Positions 6,407 to 8,752 of a stretch of DNA of 8,752 nt are shown here, piece by piece (within the stretch, counting starts at the first letter, position 1; each line of letters starts with the position of its first letter). The translations under genes were made by a program, and so were the position numbers. The stretch comes from Gemmatimonadaceae bacterium. GTDB lineage: Bacteria; Gemmatimonadota; Gemmatimonadetes; Gemmatimonadales; Gemmatimonadaceae. The DNA lies in NCBI GenBank assembly GCA_019689955.1, contig JADGGM010000087.1:1-8752 (forward strand). Direction: 5' to 3'. The notes under the pieces are model-generated. The model had not been told where the DNA came from and searched no databases. It was given only the letters and a program-made list of their open reading frames with translations.

Positions 6407-6418
6407 GTCAGGTATCCC

Positions 6419-8143
6419 ATGCACACAGAGAAACTCGGCGGCTTCACGGGGCTCGGGCTCGACGAGCGGTTGGTCGCCACGCTCACGGAGCTCGGCTACG
6501 AGGAGCCGACTCCGATCCAGCGCGAGGCGATCCCGCCGCTCCTCGCCGGGCGCGACGTGCTCGGCCACGCCGCCACGGGGACGGGGAAGACGGCCGCGTT
6601 CGCGCTCCCGCTCCTGCAGCGCATCGCCGCGCAGGAGGGCGCGCGCGGCCACACGTCGGCGCTCGTGCTCGTGCCCACGCGCGAGCTGGCGATGCAGGTG
6701 GCCGATGCGGTGCGCACGTACGGCCGCGCGCTCGGGATCCGCGTGCTCCCCGTCTACGGCGGCCAGGCGATCGGGGCGCAGCTCCGCGCGCTCCGGAACG
6801 GTGCCGAGGTCGTGATCGCGACCCCCGGGCGCGCGCTCGACCACATCCGGCGCGACACGCTCGCGCTCGACCAGGTGCGCACCGTCGTGCTCGACGAAGC
6901 GGACGAGATGCTCGACATGGGATTCGCCGAGGAGCTCGAGGCGATCCTGGAGGCGGTGCCCGCGACGCGACAGACGGCGTTGTTCTCCGCGACCGTGCCG
7001 CCGCGCATCCGCGGCATCGCGGCCCGGCACCTCACCGACCCGGTGCACGTGGCGATCGCGCGCGATGGCGCGGTGGCGGGGGCCGTGCCGCTCGTGCGGC
7101 AGACGGCGCACATCGTCGCACGCACGCACAAGGTCGACGCGCTCGCGCGCGTGCTCGATGTGGAGCACCCCACGTCCGCGCTCGTGTTCTGCCGGACACG
7201 GACCGAGGTGGACGAGCTGACCGACGCGCTCACCGGGCGCGGCTACCGGGCGGAAGGGCTGCACGGCGGGCTCTCGCAGGAGCAGCGGGACCGCGTCATG
7301 AAGAAGATGCGCGCGGGCGCGATCGATCTCCTCATCGCGACCGATGTCGCGGCGCGCGGGCTCGACATCGAGCACCTGTCGCACGTCGTCAACTACGACG
7401 TCCCGTCGGCGCCGGAGGCGTACGTGCACCGGATCGGGCGCACGGGGCGAGCGGGGCGCGAGGGGGTCGCGATCACGCTGGCCGAGCCGCGCGAGCACCG
7501 GCTGCTGCGCAACATCGAGCGCGTGACGAAGCAGACGATCGAGATCGCGACCCTCCCCAGCGTGGCCGACCTACGCGCCCGGCGGCTGGAGCGGACCGCC
7601 GCGGCAGTGCGCGACGCGCTCGCGAGCGGCGAGCTGGACGCGTACCGCGCGGTGATTCACGCGCTGGCCGGCGAGCGCGACGTGGCCGACATCGCCGCGG
7701 CGGCGCTGAAGCTCGCCGCCAATGCACGGCGCACGCGCGACGAGGTCGAGATCCCGTCGCCGGCGTTGCGGCCGAACGCGGAGCGGCGGAGCGAGGCGGG
7801 CACGCACCAGCCGCGCGAGCGGCGCGAGCGCGTGGACGGTCGGTGGCGCGCCGGCCCGCCGCGCGAGCGCGGCCGGGCGCAGCGCCACCCCGAGTGGGAA
7901 GTGACGCGGCTCTTCGTGGGCGCGGGGCGCAAGGCGGGGATTCGCCCCGGCGATCTCGTAGGCGCGATCGCCAACGAGGTGGGGATCGACTCCAGCGCGA
8001 TCGGCGCGATCGAGATCGCGGACCGGTTCTCGCTCGTCGAAGTGCCTGACGAGATCATCGAGGACGTGATCACCGCGCTGCGGGGGACGACGATCAAGGG
8101 GAAGCGCGTCACGGTGCGGCGCGACCTGGGCCCCACCCGCTAG
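6419..8143 (+). CDS. DEAD-box RNA helicase with DbpA-type RNA-binding domain
   Basis: This 574-residue cytoplasmic ATP-dependent RNA helicase has all core motifs: Q motif (about 9-34, ending PTPIQ), Walker A ATGTGKT at 52-58, PTRELA at 86-91, TPGR at 135-138, DEAD at 159-162, SAT at 190-192, TDVAARGLD at 308-316 and HRIGRTGRAG at 337-346. A basic, arginine-rich linker (about 435-492) joins the core to a C-terminal DbpA RNA-binding domain at about 495-568. This layout matches the DeaD/CsdA and DbpA group, active in ribosome assembly and structured-RNA unwinding, often induced by cold. The length lies between E. coli DbpA and DeaD, so I give no symbol. ATG 6419 has a weak AGGT ribosome site; an in-frame ATG at 6332 would add 29 residues encoded across the terminator. 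The 3' end overlaps the opposing dehydratase gene by 35 bases. Confidence 0.95.
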   Translation: MHTEKLGGFTGLGLDERLVATLTELGYEEPTPIQREAIPPLLAGRDVLGHAATGTGKTAAFALPLLQRIAAQEGARGHTSALVLVPTRELAMQVADAVRTYGRALGIRVLPVYGGQAIGAQLRALRNGAEVVIATPGRALDHIRRDTLALDQVRTVVLDEADEMLDMGFAEELEAILEAVPATRQTALFSATVPPRIRGIAARHLTDPVHVAIARDGAVAGAVPLVRQTAHIVARTHKVDALARVLDVEHPTSALVFCRTRTEVDELTDALTGRGYRAEGLHGGLSQEQRDRVMKKMRAGAIDLLIATDVAARGLDIEHLSHVVNYDVPSAPEAYVHRIGRTGRAGREGVAITLAEPREHRLLRNIERVTKQTIEIATLPSVADLRARRLERTAAAVRDALASGELDAYRAVIHALAGERDVADIAAAALKLAANARRTRDEVEIPSPALRPNAERRSEAGTHQPRERRERVDGRWRAGPPRERGRAQRHPEWEVTRLFVGAGRKAGIRPGDLVGAIANEVGIDSSAIGAIEIADRFSLVEVPDEIIEDVITALRGTTIKGKRVTVRRDLGPTR

Positions 8144-8752
8144 CCGGGCGACCGCCCGGACGGGCGACCCGCGCGCCGCGGGTGGAACACGCCGGGGCGC
8201 AGAGCGCTGCGCGCAGCACGTCGGGGGTGACGTTCGCGCCGGTGACGAGGAGCACGGTGTATCGCCCGCACGGGACCTTGCCGTGCAGGAGCGCGGCGGT
8301 GGCCGCCGCGCCCGCGGGCTCGGCGATCACGTGCTCCTCGAGCGCGAGATGGCGGATCGCGGCGAGCATCTGGTCGTCCGTGACGAGCACCACGTCGTCG
8401 ACGAGCTCGCGGATGGCGCGCACGTTCTCGGGGTCGGGGAGGCGCGTGGCGAGGCCGTCGGCGATCGTGTCGCACGTCTCCGTGGGGGTGGCGCGCCCGT
8501 GCGTCCACGAGAGAAAGTACGACGGCGCGCGCTCCGCCTGGACGCCGATGATCCGAATCGCGCCCGATACCGCCTTCGCCGCCGCGGCCACGCCGCGGAT
8601 CAGCGCCGTGTCGCCCATGGGGACGACGATGGTGTCTGCGGCCGGGAGCTGCTCGAGGATCTCGAGCGCGATCGTCGCGGGCCCGGCGGGGAGGTCGGGG
8701 TCGGTGGCGTCGTTCAGGAAATAGATCCCGGGCGTACGCGCATGCTCCGACG
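8109..8752 (-). CDS. PLP-dependent threonine/serine dehydratase-like enzyme (3' part, partial)
   Basis: The frame is open from the window edge down to a TGA at 8109-8111 on the minus strand, giving the last 213 residues; the start and the PLP-binding lysine lie outside the window. Evidence for fold-type II PLP ammonia-lyases is the run GPATIALEILEQLP followed by VVPMGDTALIRG (loop codons 8601-8618), then EPAGAAATAALL and VLLVTGANVTPD near the C-terminus. These match the positions of the AGQGT, glycine-rich phosphate loop, EPSGA and SGGN motifs of threonine dehydratases and serine racemase. The usual glycine loop (GGGGL) is replaced by MGDTAL and SGGN by TGAN, so the substrate may differ. The likely reaction is deamination of L-threonine or L-serine to a 2-oxoacid. 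The last roughly 30 residues, partly overlapping the helicase 3' end, are low-complexity and probably an unconserved tail. Confidence 0.85.
   Translation of the reverse strand, partial: SEHARTPGIYFLNDATDPDLPAGPATIALEILEQLPAADTIVVPMGDTALIRGVAAAAKAVSGAIRIIGVQAERAPSYFLSWTHGRATPTETCDTIADGLATRLPDPENVRAIRELVDDVVLVTDDQMLAAIRHLALEEHVIAEPAGAAATAALLHGKVPCGRYTVLLVTGANVTPDVLRAALCAPACSTRGARVARPGGRPASGWGPGRAAP
8144..8183. repeat. two tandem GC hairpins in the convergent gene end
   Basis: CCGGGCG/CGCCCGG (8144-8150/8153-8159) and ACCCGCG/CGCGGGT (8167-8173/8177-8183) are perfect inverted repeats immediately after the helicase stop. On the minus strand they are inside the dehydratase coding region. Neither has a T-run on either strand. 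They could stabilise or end the helicase transcript, perhaps with Rho. Confidence 0.45.

Noticed and set aside
6163..8049. A 628-codon plus-strand frame, and a 429-codon minus-strand frame (6209-7498), overlapping the helicase.
   Set aside because: Both are low-complexity shadows; all DEAD-box motifs are in the 6419-8143 frame.
4406..8143. A single open frame of 1245 codons that could be read as a peptidase-helicase fusion.
   Set aside because: The first part (before about 6332) is an arginine-rich shadow of the peptidase in another frame. The peptidase motifs (HEVSH, E435) lie in the 4128-6260 frame, and a terminator separates the two genes.
1..8752. CRISPR arrays, insertion sequences or transposase genes.
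   Set aside because: No regularly spaced repeats, no transposase motifs and no terminal inverted repeats with target duplications were seen.

Overview
The window is GC-rich, densely coded bacterial DNA and most likely comes from Gemmatimonadota or a close relative. I infer this from the strong GC bias, the long unbroken shadow frames, and an orphan duplicated FtsX-type permease of the ADOP kind, a family characteristic of Acidobacteria and Gemmatimonadetes. No taxonomic marker gene is present, so the assignment is tentative.

Left part (1-3935): a complete tRNA-Ser(GGA) is followed by a hairpin terminator. Next comes a 840-residue duplicated MacB/FtsX-type ABC permease with an excellent ribosome binding site and no ATPase gene beside it. 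A 355-base gap with several inverted repeats follows. It leads into a two-gene toxin-antitoxin cassette, a DUF104/AF2212-like antitoxin and a VapC-type PIN-domain ribonuclease, coupled by a GTGA start/stop overlap. This part looks less GC-rich by eye than the rest and lies next to a tRNA gene, so it may be an accessory insertion. No integrase or attachment repeat is visible.

Right part (4128-8752): a secreted M1-like zinc metallopeptidase carries a shortened HEXXH-X15-E zinc site and a C-terminal CBM48-like beta domain. It is followed by a DEAD-box RNA helicase with a DbpA-type RNA-binding domain. On the minus strand, convergent with and overlapping the helicase 3' end, lies the 3' part of a PLP-dependent threonine/serine dehydratase-like gene that runs off the right edge.

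The most notable signal is regulatory. A textbook intrinsic terminator (10-bp stem, eight T) ends only 12 bases before the helicase ATG. Just upstream are a promoter-like sequence, a GC hairpin, and a six-base segment complementary to the 5' arm of the terminator. Any transcript carrying the helicase start codon must pass this terminator, so the leader looks like an attenuator or antiterminator switch.

The genes do not form one pathway. Apart from the coupled toxin-antitoxin pair, each appears to be its own transcription unit.
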